Source of the DNA: JAFGJU01 sp964570935
GTDB lineage: Bacteria > Eisenbacteria > RBG-16-71-46 > JAFGJU01
Length of the DNA: 9,206 bases
Direction of reading: 5' to 3'
Assembly (NCBI GenBank): GCA_964570935.1
Contig: CAZMZP010000023.1
Span: 1-9,206, forward strand
Part shown: one piece after another, positions 1-5,556 of the stretch
How the letters are laid out: each line of letters starts with the position of its first letter
Position numbering within the stretch: position 1 is the stretch's first letter
The notes under the pieces: model-generated
Database searches by the model: none
What the model was told of the DNA's origin: nothing
What the model saw: only the letters and a program-made list of their open reading frames with translations
Translations under genes and position numbers: made by a program

Positions 1-1125
1 AGAGTCGGCCTCAGTCACGTCCTGTACACCGATCAGAAAGTCGGCGTGCCCGGCTGGTTGAGCGGCAGGGGCCAGGTGCTTGTGCGCTATGGCACGCCCC
101 AGGCCAAGGAATACGGGATTGTCAAGGGGATGACCGACAACGTCGCGCTGCCCGGGCTGACCTGGTACTACTCGGACGACATGGGGGATTTCAGCGTCAC
201 CTTCGTGGACTACACGCTCAGCGGAAACTACACCTACGTGGCGTTCAGCATGTTCCCGTCCGACATAGACGAACGGCTGTACTACAAGCCGACTTCTTAC
301 AGTCACGACTACAACGCCCAAGACTACCAGAACTTCTTCGCCACCGCGGGGTTTCTCAGGGGTGAGGGGGTTAGTGAGGAGTTCTACATCGGTGTCCCGC
401 TGGAGCGGGTGGCGGGAGGTGACTGGAGACAGGTGCCCGTTGAGTTCGCGGTGTTTGACACGCTGTGGAACGAAGTCCTGCGCGTGAGCACGACCCTCGA
501 ATCCGCCAGGACCTTCGCCGCGGCCGGCACGAGCGCGATCATTGTGAAGCAGATGGACTTCAGGCTTCAGCCGGACAACTACATCGTGGCCGTGGCGGTC
601 AGGGACACCGCCTCTGGCACCATCGGCCTCACGAAGGAACGGGTGACTGTGCCCGACCTCGGCAAGAGCAGGCCCGGCGTGAGCGAGGTCCAGCTGGCGC
701 ACTTGCTTCCGGCGGAACGGAGGCCTCCGGGCATCAGCAAGAGCGAAGGAATACTGGCCAATCCGTCCGGGGTGTACGTGGCTCCCGAGCCTCTGAGGGT
801 GTACTACGAGGTCTACAACTTAACGAGGGGCGCGGACGGGCAGTGCCGCTTCGTGACCAAGTACTCCATAGTGCCGCATAAGAAGAAGGGCAGCCTTTTC
901 TGGGAGTTCGTTGGCTCGCTGTTCACGCCCGGTCAGCACTACATAGTGAGCAGCGTCGAGAGGCAAGTGGAAAGACAGTCCAGCTCCGAGGAGCTGAGCA
1001 TAGACATATCCAGTCTCAAAGACGGCAGCTACCGCCTCGTCCTGGATGTCGTGGACTCGGTCACCAGGCAGAGCGTCACGACCGAGCGCGTTTTCGAGAA
1101 GCTGCCGGCGCCGGGCACGGAGTAG
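1..1125 (+). CDS. GWxTD-domain protein, 5'-truncated by window edge
   Basis: The frame is open from base 1, so this is the C-terminal 374 residues of a longer protein; the GTG at 46 is an internal codon. Near the start of the visible part, GWLSGRGQVLVRYGTP (residues 18-33) matches the end of the GWxTD domain, whose usual form is GWxTDRGxxxIxxGxP; here the T-D pair is replaced by S-G. The rest is beta-rich, with family-typical segments: an LQPDNYIVAVAVRD strand pair, a VPDLG...SEVQLAHLL stretch, an LRVYYEVYNL strand, and a closing LKDGSYRLVLDVVD unit. The function of GWxTD proteins is not established; they are usually secreted or envelope-associated. It sits 21 nt upstream of a secreted protease gene, which suggests one transcript. 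The family call is fairly firm; the N-terminus and any signal peptide lie outside the window. Confidence 0.8.
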   Translation, partial: RVGLSHVLYTDQKVGVPGWLSGRGQVLVRYGTPQAKEYGIVKGMTDNVALPGLTWYYSDDMGDFSVTFVDYTLSGNYTYVAFSMFPSDIDERLYYKPTSYSHDYNAQDYQNFFATAGFLRGEGVSEEFYIGVPLERVAGGDWRQVPVEFAVFDTLWNEVLRVSTTLESARTFAAAGTSAIIVKQMDFRLQPDNYIVAVAVRDTASGTIGLTKERVTVPDLGKSRPGVSEVQLAHLLPAERRPPGISKSEGILANPSGVYVAPEPLRVYYEVYNLTRGADGQCRFVTKYSIVPHKKKGSLFWEFVGSLFTPGQHYIVSSVERQVERQSSSEELSIDISSLKDGSYRLVLDVVDSVTRQSVTTERVFEKLPAPGTE

Positions 1126-1146
1126 ACGCACGGAAGGAGCGAGCGC

Positions 1147-2433
1147 ATGAAACAGGTCGTATTGCTTTTGATGATTGCCTGTCTGTCCGGCACGGTCCCG
1201 GCCCACGCGGAGGAGAAGATGGACGCTGAAGCACGGAGTCCCCAGAGGGTCATGATGGGTCCGTCTCCCGGGCAGTACAGGTGGCTGTCGGAGGACAAGC
1301 GCACGGAGATTCCGTTCGAGCTCGTGAAGAACCACGTGCTCATCACCGTGAAGGTGCAGGGACATCCTCTCGGCCTCGTCCTGGACACGGGGATGCCAGC
1401 TCACGGCGTCGTGCTGTTCGGCAGCTCGAAGAGCGATTCAATCCCTCTCGAATACGCCGGCGAGGCGCGGGTCGGGGGTGTGGGAGGCGGGCTGACGCAG
1501 GCGCGGATGGCCACCGGCGTGGCCTTTGAGCTGGGCGCGCTAGAGCTCACGCAGCAGACCGCGATCGTCATGCCTCCTGACCGTGAGCGTGGGCTGGCGT
1601 TCGAGGAGAGGGACGGGGCAATAGGGTACTCGCTGTTCAGCCGTTTCGTCGTCGGGATAGACTTCGACAGGATGGTAATATCGATCGAGGAGCCTGCCGA
1701 CAGTGTCCGCCCAGTCGGTCCTCGGCCAGACAATGCCGCGGAGCTGCCCATTACATTCGCCGACAACATGCCCCGGGCGAAGTGCGCGGTCGAGCTCCTG
1801 GACGGGTCTGTCGTGCCGCTTGAGCTTGTGGTAGACCTCGGAGCGTCGCACGCCGTGTCACTGAACGCCGGCGCGCACGCGGAAGTCTCGATTCCCGACG
1901 GCGCAATCGAGGCCACGCTGGGCCGAGGAGTAGGCGGCAAGTTGACAGGATACGTCGGGCGCATCAAGAGTCTCACCCTGGCTGGCCTGCGGCTCGAGAA
2001 CGTCGTGGCTTCGTTCAGGGCCAGGGCTCCCGAGGGCGCCCCCGGACTGGAGGCCCTGGAACGTGACGGGAACCTGGGCGCGGACGCACTCCGGAGGTTC
2101 AACGTCACTTTCGACTACGGCAACAAGATGATCCTGCTCGAACCCAACAGCCACTCCGGCGAGCCGTTCGAATTCGACATGGCGGGTCTCGAGTACTCGC
2201 GGACTCCGGAGGGTTCCGTTGCGGTGGACCGTGTCATACCGAATTCTCCAGCGGGAGAATCCGGCCTCTCAGTCGGAGACGTCGTCACAAAGGTGAACGA
2301 TCGCGACGTCGCCGGCATGGACCTGGACGGCCTGAGACAGATGTTGAAACAGCCGGGTACTAAGATGAAGCTCTCGTTTCTCAGAGGCGGCAAGGAGAAA
2401 CAGGTGACGCTGACGCTCCGCAGGCTGCTGTAG
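1147..2433 (+). CDS. Secreted two-lobed retropepsin-like aspartyl protease with PDZ domain
   Basis: 428 residues. The ATG follows a good Shine-Dalgarno (AAGGAG at 1134-1139, 7 nt spacing). A signal peptide ends near VPAHA (residue 21), so the protein acts outside the cytoplasm. Two tandem aspartyl-protease-like lobes follow. Lobe 1 has the catalytic-type loop LVLDTG (Asp80) and the later strand GAIGYSLFSRFVVGIDFD (about 158-175). Lobe 2 has LVVDLGAS (Asp230) and GNLGADALRRFNVTFDYG (about 308-325). The second loop reads D-L-G, not D-T/S-G, so the Thr/Ser that normally supports the catalytic Asp is missing there. A PDZ domain (about 345-428) includes IPNSPAGESGLSVGDVVTKV, typical of domains that bind C-termini or unfolded peptides. 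Substrates are unknown; a role in envelope protein processing is inference. It lies between the GWxTD gene and the MtfA-like gene, probably in one operon. Confidence 0.88.
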   Translation: MKQVVLLLMIACLSGTVPAHAEEKMDAEARSPQRVMMGPSPGQYRWLSEDKRTEIPFELVKNHVLITVKVQGHPLGLVLDTGMPAHGVVLFGSSKSDSIPLEYAGEARVGGVGGGLTQARMATGVAFELGALELTQQTAIVMPPDRERGLAFEERDGAIGYSLFSRFVVGIDFDRMVISIEEPADSVRPVGPRPDNAAELPITFADNMPRAKCAVELLDGSVVPLELVVDLGASHAVSLNAGAHAEVSIPDGAIEATLGRGVGGKLTGYVGRIKSLTLAGLRLENVVASFRARAPEGAPGLEALERDGNLGADALRRFNVTFDYGNKMILLEPNSHSGEPFEFDMAGLEYSRTPEGSVAVDRVIPNSPAGESGLSVGDVVTKVNDRDVAGMDLDGLRQMLKQPGTKMKLSFLRGGKEKQVTLTLRRLL

Positions 2434-2449
2434 CCCGCACGACTAAGAG

Positions 2450-3238
2450 ATGTTCGAGACGAGGAAGAAGAAAAGACAGCGGTTGATGAACACACCGCTC
2501 TCCGAGAAGTCGCTCGCGATAGTGGCGCGGCATGCTCCTCTTTACGGAATCCTACCGCCCGAAGACCGTGCCCAGCTCCAGGGACTCATTCAGGTGTTCC
2601 TGGCCGAGAAGCGATTCGAGGGGCTGGCCGGACTGGAGATCACTGACACGATCCGGCTCACCATCGCGGCGCACGCCTGCATACTGCTGTTGAGACGCGA
2701 GACCGGCGTCTACCCGTCGCTCGTGTCCGTTCTTGTGTATCCGGCCACTTACGTTGCGCCCGTGCAGAGGCAGGCCCCCGGCGGGGTGGTGTCGGAAGGA
2801 ATGGAACCGCTGGCCGGCCAGACCTGGAACAAGGGCTCACTCGTGCTTTCGTGGACCGACGTCCTGCGGAGCGCGGCCGACATGGGCGACGGGTGGAACG
2901 TTGTGTTCCACGAGTTCGCTCACCAGCTTGACGACGAAGCGGGGGTGGCCGACGGCGCGCCGCTCTTGCCCGACCCGTCCATGTACGACGCCTGGGCGCG
3001 GGTCTGCGGAAGGGAATACAGGAAGCTCATCAGGGACATCGAGGAGGACCGGCCCACGCTCATAGACAGCTACGGGGCGACGAGCCCTGCCGAGTTCTTC
3101 GCGGTCGTCACCGAGCTCTTCTTCGAAATGCCTGTCGAGCTCAAAGAAAGCCACTCAGAGCTGTACGGGCTATTCGAGAGGTACTACCAGCAGGACCCGG
3201 CCGCGCTCGTCGCGGCCGCGGAGCAGGCGGAATCCTAG
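2450..3238 (+). CDS. mtfA: MtfA-type zinc-dependent peptidase (family M90)
   Basis: 262 residues, close to the 265 of E. coli MtfA. The zinc-site motif HEFAH lies at residues 154-158, followed by QLD. The third ligand is probably Glu215 in SPAEFFAV. The spacing matches the His, His and distant Glu arrangement of MtfA. Other family-like segments are LPPEDRAQL near the N-terminus, LVLSWTDV before the active site, and the C-terminal FERYYQQDP, which is nearly the same in E. coli. No signal peptide is seen; the basic N-terminus (RKKKRQR) is common in longer M90 members. In enterobacteria MtfA binds the repressor Mlc and has aminopeptidase activity; no Mlc or PTS gene is nearby, so only the peptidase role is transferred. 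The start is the ATG 16 nt after the protease stop; its Shine-Dalgarno is poor (TAAGAG), so it may depend on coupling to the upstream gene. Confidence 0.9.
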   Translation: MFETRKKKRQRLMNTPLSEKSLAIVARHAPLYGILPPEDRAQLQGLIQVFLAEKRFEGLAGLEITDTIRLTIAAHACILLLRRETGVYPSLVSVLVYPATYVAPVQRQAPGGVVSEGMEPLAGQTWNKGSLVLSWTDVLRSAADMGDGWNVVFHEFAHQLDDEAGVADGAPLLPDPSMYDAWARVCGREYRKLIRDIEEDRPTLIDSYGATSPAEFFAVVTELFFEMPVELKESHSELYGLFERYYQQDPAALVAAAEQAES

Positions 3239-3240
3239 CC

Positions 3241-3262
3241 CTGGTGCGGGTTCCCGACCCAG
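3241..3262. terminator. Weak GC-rich hairpin between convergent gene ends
   Basis: CTGG (3241-3244) can pair with CCAG (3259-3262) and CGGG (3247-3250) with CCCG (3253-3256), with small bulges between. It lies just after the MtfA stop and just before the end of the minus-strand barrel fragment, where a bidirectional terminator would be expected. There is no T-tract on either side, so the call rests mainly on position. Confidence 0.25.
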
Positions 3263-3263
3263 A

Positions 3264-3560
3264 CTAGAACCTGAACATGACTCCTATTTCGGGAGCCCAG
3301 TCGGTGGCCTTGGAAGTCAGGCCGAACGCGGAGTTCAACTTGACGAACGCCCTGCGGCTCAGGTGCCACTGCATCTCCGTGATGAGTTCCACCTCGTCCT
3401 GGGTCCCTTCCACGCCGAGGTACGCCCGCCACGAAGGCGAGAGGCGTTTCAGATACTCAACGGCCATTTCACCCAGCTCGGCCTTCTTCTCGGTCCTCGA
3501 GTATTCTCCGGCGACCCGGCCAGTCAGCGTGCCCCAGCCGAAGCCTTTGACCGCTTTGAT
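3264..3560 (-). pseudogene. C-terminal fragment of an outer-membrane beta-barrel protein
   Basis: Read on the minus strand, about 95 residues up to the stop at 3264-3266 look like the last strands of an outer-membrane barrel. Short alternating beta segments such as SWRAYLGVEG, EVELITEMQWHL and AFVKLNSAFGLTSKATD lead to APEIGVMFRF. A terminal aromatic (Phe) after alternating hydrophobic residues is the usual barrel C-terminal signature recognised by the BAM machinery. The barrel-like sequence stops near 3530-3560. Further upstream the frame stays open to an ATG at 3635 but reads as the antisense of the PAP2 gene (Ser/Arg/Ala-rich, not barrel-like). No start codon with a Shine-Dalgarno or signal peptide is present, so this is most likely a 5'-deleted remnant. 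The plus-strand reading of the same DNA is Ser/Pro/Arg-rich and unlike any domain. The exact left boundary of homology is uncertain. Confidence 0.6.
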
Positions 3561-4203
3561 GGGTGCGGCCATGCTTCTGTTTGTGGCCTGCGCGTGGGCC
3601 GAGGAGCCGCGCCGAATGGCGCGGTTGCTGGACAACGGCTTTCTTGAGTTTCCGACCGACGCCGGAGACGTCTACGGCAGCGGGCTCACGCTTGGTTCCG
3701 GCGCGCTCGGCATCTTCCTGCTCGGGCGGGCCACCGGGAATCAGTCTCTTGAAGCGGCAGGAAGCGACCTCAGTCGTTCGCTCGCCGCCTCCGCGGCGGC
3801 GGTCTGGTGTTTGAAGCTCGCCTCCGGGCGGACACGCCCAAACGGATGGCGGTACAGCTTCCCGTCTGGCCACACTGCCGCTGCCTTCAGCGTTGTCCCG
3901 GCCATAAGAAAACACTTCGGTCTGAAGGCCGCCGCTCCTGCCTGCGCGCTGGCTGTGTCTGCCGGCCTGGGGAGGATGGAGGACCGCAAGCACTATCTCT
4001 CAGACGTCATTTTTGGAGCGGCCCTCGGCCTGGCAATGGGGGAGGCGGTGGTTGGGTCGAGCTCCACGTGGCCACGTGGTTCGCCGCGGCGCCGAAACCC
4101 ACTCGTTTCGGCAATGCTCCCCGCACACCTTCGCTCTCGCGCAGAGCCGGCGTACAGGCTCTCGAGTCACGCCACGCGCTCCCGTTCGCCAGTCGTTCTG
4201 TAA
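3529..4203 (+). CDS. PAP2-family phosphatase, probably 5'-truncated
   Basis: The three acid-phosphatase motifs of the PAP2/type-2 phosphatidic acid phosphatase family are intact: KLASGRTRP (K-x6-RP), PSGH in YSFPSGHTAAAF, and GRMEDRKHYLSD (R-x5-H-x3-D). The protein should therefore be able to dephosphorylate lipid or isoprenoid phosphates at the outer face of the inner membrane. The frame is open from 3277, but residues before 3529 overlap the minus-strand barrel and look non-coding. GTG 3529 or ATG 3559 could start translation; neither has a clear Shine-Dalgarno. The segment LTALMGAAMLLFVACAWAEE could pass as a signal peptide. It also resembles the first internal helix of full-length homologues, which would mean that the true N-terminus is missing. 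After the last helix (AALGLAMGEAVV, ending near 4054) a tail of about 48 residues is Ser/Arg/Pro-rich and unlike the family, so it may be read-through. The stop codon lies inside a promoter -35 element. Confidence 0.72.
   Translation: MPQPKPLTALMGAAMLLFVACAWAEEPRRMARLLDNGFLEFPTDAGDVYGSGLTLGSGALGIFLLGRATGNQSLEAAGSDLSRSLAASAAAVWCLKLASGRTRPNGWRYSFPSGHTAAAFSVVPAIRKHFGLKAAAPACALAVSAGLGRMEDRKHYLSDVIFGAALGLAMGEAVVGSSSTWPRGSPRRRNPLVSAMLPAHLRSRAEPAYRLSSHATRSRSPVVL
4064..4079. repeat. Tandem palindromic octamer CCACGTGG x2
   Basis: CCACGTGG occurs twice back to back (4064-4071 and 4072-4079), making a perfect 16-base palindrome. It lies where the PAP2 reading frame leaves recognisable family sequence. 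It could be a protein-binding site or chance in GC-rich DNA; no function is assigned. Confidence 0.35.
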
Positions 4204-4228
4204 CTTCCCCCGTCTTCCCACGTCTAAC
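4199..4228 (+). promoter_or_regulatory. ECF-type promoter upstream of the DUF5666-like gene
   Basis: TGTAAC (4199-4204), a 16-nt spacer and CGTCTAAC (4221-4228). The same two elements, with 16-17 nt spacing, occur before the sigma operon and the helical-protein gene. TGTAAC with a CGTC-type -10 at this distance fits known ECF promoters: the -35 AAC core is shared by many groups, and Bacillus SigX uses TGTAAC with a CGAC -10. The -35 contains the TAA stop of the PAP2 frame. Transcription would start near 4235, giving a leader of about 118 nt. Confidence 0.75.
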
Positions 4229-4237
4229 CGAGCGATA

Positions 4238-4278
4238 ACAGCGCGAAACGCGCAACCTGGTCGATGTTTTCGCGCTGT
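4238..4278. repeat. Inverted repeat at the predicted transcript 5' end
   Basis: ACAGCGCGAAA (4238-4248) is the exact reverse complement of TTTCGCGCTGT (4268-4278), with a 19-nt loop. It lies only a few bases after the expected start point of the ECF promoter at 4199-4228, so the mRNA would begin with this stem. It could stabilise the mRNA 5' end, act as an operator, or (less likely, with no T-tract) terminate PAP2 transcription. Confidence 0.55.
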
Positions 4279-4352
4279 GCCAGTGTTCCACGGCGCCGGA
4301 GCGTCGTGTAGCGCCATCGAATCAGACCATCTTGTGGAAAGGAGGTGACACA

Positions 4353-4700
4353 ATGCGCAAGTACCATTCAGTTCTCATCGCAACGGCCCTCATTCTGGCT
4401 CTCTGCGGAGTCGCCTACGCCGGCACACTGAACACGAAGCTGGCGGGTGAGATCACGGCGATTGACTACGCCGCGAAGACTCTGGAGGTCGCCGGGATCA
4501 CCGTGTACACGACGGACCTCACGACAGTCCTCATCGCCGGGGAGCCGGCCACGTTTGACGATTTGCAGGTCGGCCAGACGGTCCAGGTAGTCGGTAAGTA
4601 CGTGGACGAGCAGTTCGTGGCCAAGCGGATCTGCGTCCAGGCCCCGGTGGGCGACGCGAATCGCTATCGCGGCGAGGGCCCGCGTCCGGGACAGTTCTAA
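4353..4700 (+). CDS. Small secreted DUF5666-like protein
   Basis: 115 residues from the ATG at 4353, which follows a near-ideal Shine-Dalgarno (AAAGGAGGTGA at 4338-4348). An in-frame upstream ATG at 4332 would put this site inside the coding region and is not used here. A signal peptide runs to about residue 23 (MRKYHSV...GVAYA). The Cys in ALCGVAYA is not in a proper lipobox, so signal peptidase I cleavage is likelier than lipidation. The mature part resembles DUF5666, a small beta domain: KLAGEITAIDYAAKTLEVAG, then ATFDDLQVGQTVQVVGKY, then an EQFVAKRICV strand. DUF5666 has no settled function; its members are usually periplasmic or extracellular. The tail (VGDANRYRGEGPRPGQF) is polar and probably disordered. 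It is preceded by the same promoter motif as the sigma operon downstream, so it is probably a target of that sigma factor. Confidence 0.82.
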   Translation: MRKYHSVLIATALILALCGVAYAGTLNTKLAGEITAIDYAAKTLEVAGITVYTTDLTTVLIAGEPATFDDLQVGQTVQVVGKYVDEQFVAKRICVQAPVGDANRYRGEGPRPGQF

Positions 4701-4720
4701 CCAAGGGCAAGTCCAATCCG

Positions 4721-4752
4721 GAGGGGTGAGCCCGGTTCCGAGCTCGCCCCTT
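4721..4752 (+). terminator. Hairpin terminator candidate after the DUF5666-like gene
   Basis: GAGGGGTGAGC (4721-4731) pairs with GCTCGCCCCTT (4742-4752), an 11-bp stem with G-U wobbles and a 10-nt loop, starting 20 nt after the stop codon. The following bases (CGTGCTCT) are only mildly T-rich, so it may be a weak or Rho-assisted terminator. It separates this gene from the sigma operon. Confidence 0.45.
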
Positions 4753-4768
4753 CGTGCTCTCCCATCTG

Positions 4769-4797
4769 TTGCATGGGCACCACCTCTGTCCTATACT
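4769..4797 (+). promoter_or_regulatory. Possible housekeeping (sigma-70-type) promoter for the sigma operon
   Basis: TTGCAT (4769-4774) and TATACT (4792-4797) are exactly 17 nt apart. The -10 matches TATAAT at five of six positions and the -35 matches TTGACA at three of six. It lies about 150 nt before the ECF sigma gene and upstream of its ECF-type promoter, so it could supply basal expression. In GC-rich DNA such a match is suggestive but not conclusive. Confidence 0.45.
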
Positions 4798-4856
4798 GCG
4801 GCCGCACAGCAGGCAAGTCGGCGACAGCCGAAACGCGGCTCCCGGGCTTGTTCTTG

Positions 4857-4887
4857 TGTAACGTTGTCGGGGTCCGGGCCGTCTAAT
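4857..4887 (+). promoter_or_regulatory. ECF-type autoregulatory promoter of the sigma operon
   Basis: TGTAAC (4857-4862), a 17-nt spacer and CGTCTAAT (4880-4887). The elements are nearly identical to those at 4199-4228 and 7533-7562. It lies about 60 nt before the ECF sigma start codon, as expected if the sigma factor activates its own operon. Transcription would start near 4894, at the base of a perfect 7-bp inverted repeat. Confidence 0.78.
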
Positions 4888-4894
4888 CGGATGA

Positions 4895-4917
4895 GCCCGG
4901 CAGATTGCCCGCCGGGC
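4895..4917. repeat. Inverted repeat in the sigma-operon leader
   Basis: GCCCGGC (4895-4901) and GCCGGGC (4911-4917) form a perfect 7-bp stem with a 9-nt loop, right at the predicted transcript start of the ECF promoter. Its position is like that of the stem at 4238-4278 after the related promoter. Confidence 0.45.
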
Positions 4918-4948
4918 GGCATGAGCGGTTTTTCATGAAGGCGTGAGG

Positions 4949-5551
4949 ATGGCGGATCAGAACGACGAAACCATAGTTCGTGCGGTGCGGAACGGCCGGA
5001 CGGATGCGTTCGCGGACCTCGTGGACCACCATAAGGAAAGCGTGTACGGAACACTGATGAGACTCACGGCGGACCCGCAGCTGGCGGAAGAGCTCGCACA
5101 CGAAACGTTCGTGCGGGCGTACCGGAGCCTGGCCGGCTTTCGGGGTGAATCACGCTTTGGAACGTGGCTCATCCGGGTCGCAATAAACCTCGCCAGGGAT
5201 CACGTCCGCGAGCTGAAGCGGAACAGGACCGTGTCGCTGGAAGCGGCGCTGGAGCGCGACCCCGATTCCATGGCGTTCGCGGAGCGAAGGCCGCACGGTG
5301 ACCCGCTCTCCGAGGCCGATTCCGGTGACCTGCTTGAGCGGTTTGAAGACGTACTGCATGAGCTGCCGCCGAGCTACCGCGAAGCGTTCGTGCTTCACCA
5401 CGTTCAGGACATGTCCTACGAGGACATTGCCGTGCTAACGGGGGACTCCGTCGGCTCGCTCAAGGTCAGGGCCCACCGTGCACGTAAATTGCTCAGGGAG
5501 AAGTTGTTTCCTGAGGCGGACCACACGCACCCGAGAGACGTAATGGGGTGA
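4949..5551 (+). CDS. ECF-family RNA polymerase sigma factor
   Basis: 200 residues, a usual ECF length, with only regions 2 and 4. Region 2 spans about residues 20-88: LVDHHKESVYGTLMRLT, then the DPQLAEELAHETFVRAYRSL core-binding helix, then FRGESRFGTWLIRVAINLARD, which fits the -10-melting part. Region 4 spans about 132-186: LPPSYREAFVLHHVQDMSYEDIA followed by the helix-turn-helix LTGDSVGSLKVRAHRARKLL, which reads the -35. The region between them is short and variable. The ATG at 4949 is preferred over a GTG at 4943 because AAGG at 4938-4941 is better spaced for the ATG. The stop overlaps the ribosome site of the anti-sigma gene, so the two are translationally coupled. An ECF promoter motif lies directly upstream, implying autoregulation. 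The family is certain; the ECF subgroup cannot be named from sequence alone. Confidence 0.95.
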   Translation: MADQNDETIVRAVRNGRTDAFADLVDHHKESVYGTLMRLTADPQLAEELAHETFVRAYRSLAGFRGESRFGTWLIRVAINLARDHVRELKRNRTVSLEAALERDPDSMAFAERRPHGDPLSEADSGDLLERFEDVLHELPPSYREAFVLHHVQDMSYEDIAVLTGDSVGSLKVRAHRARKLLREKLFPEADHTHPRDVMG

Positions 5552-5556
5552 GCACC

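Noticed and set aside
1401..2108. Minus-strand frame of 235 codons
   Set aside because: Ser/Pro/Arg-rich shadow of the aspartyl protease gene.
3277..3528. N-terminal extension of the PAP2 frame
   Set aside because: Its translation is Ser/Pro/Arg-rich and unlike PAP2 proteins, while the minus strand over the same DNA reads as barrel strands with a proper C-terminal Phe.
3469..3993. Minus-strand frame of 174 codons across the PAP2 gene, considered as the missing part of the barrel
   Set aside because: The translation is Arg/Gly/Pro-rich with no alternating beta pattern; it is a shadow of the PAP2 motifs.
4332..4352. Upstream ATG for the DUF5666-like gene
   Set aside because: It would place the near-perfect Shine-Dalgarno inside the gene and add residues before a complete signal peptide.
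4726..4938. Small plus-strand frame between the DUF5666-like gene and the sigma gene
   Set aside because: It overlaps the hairpin and both promoters, and its composition is not protein-like.
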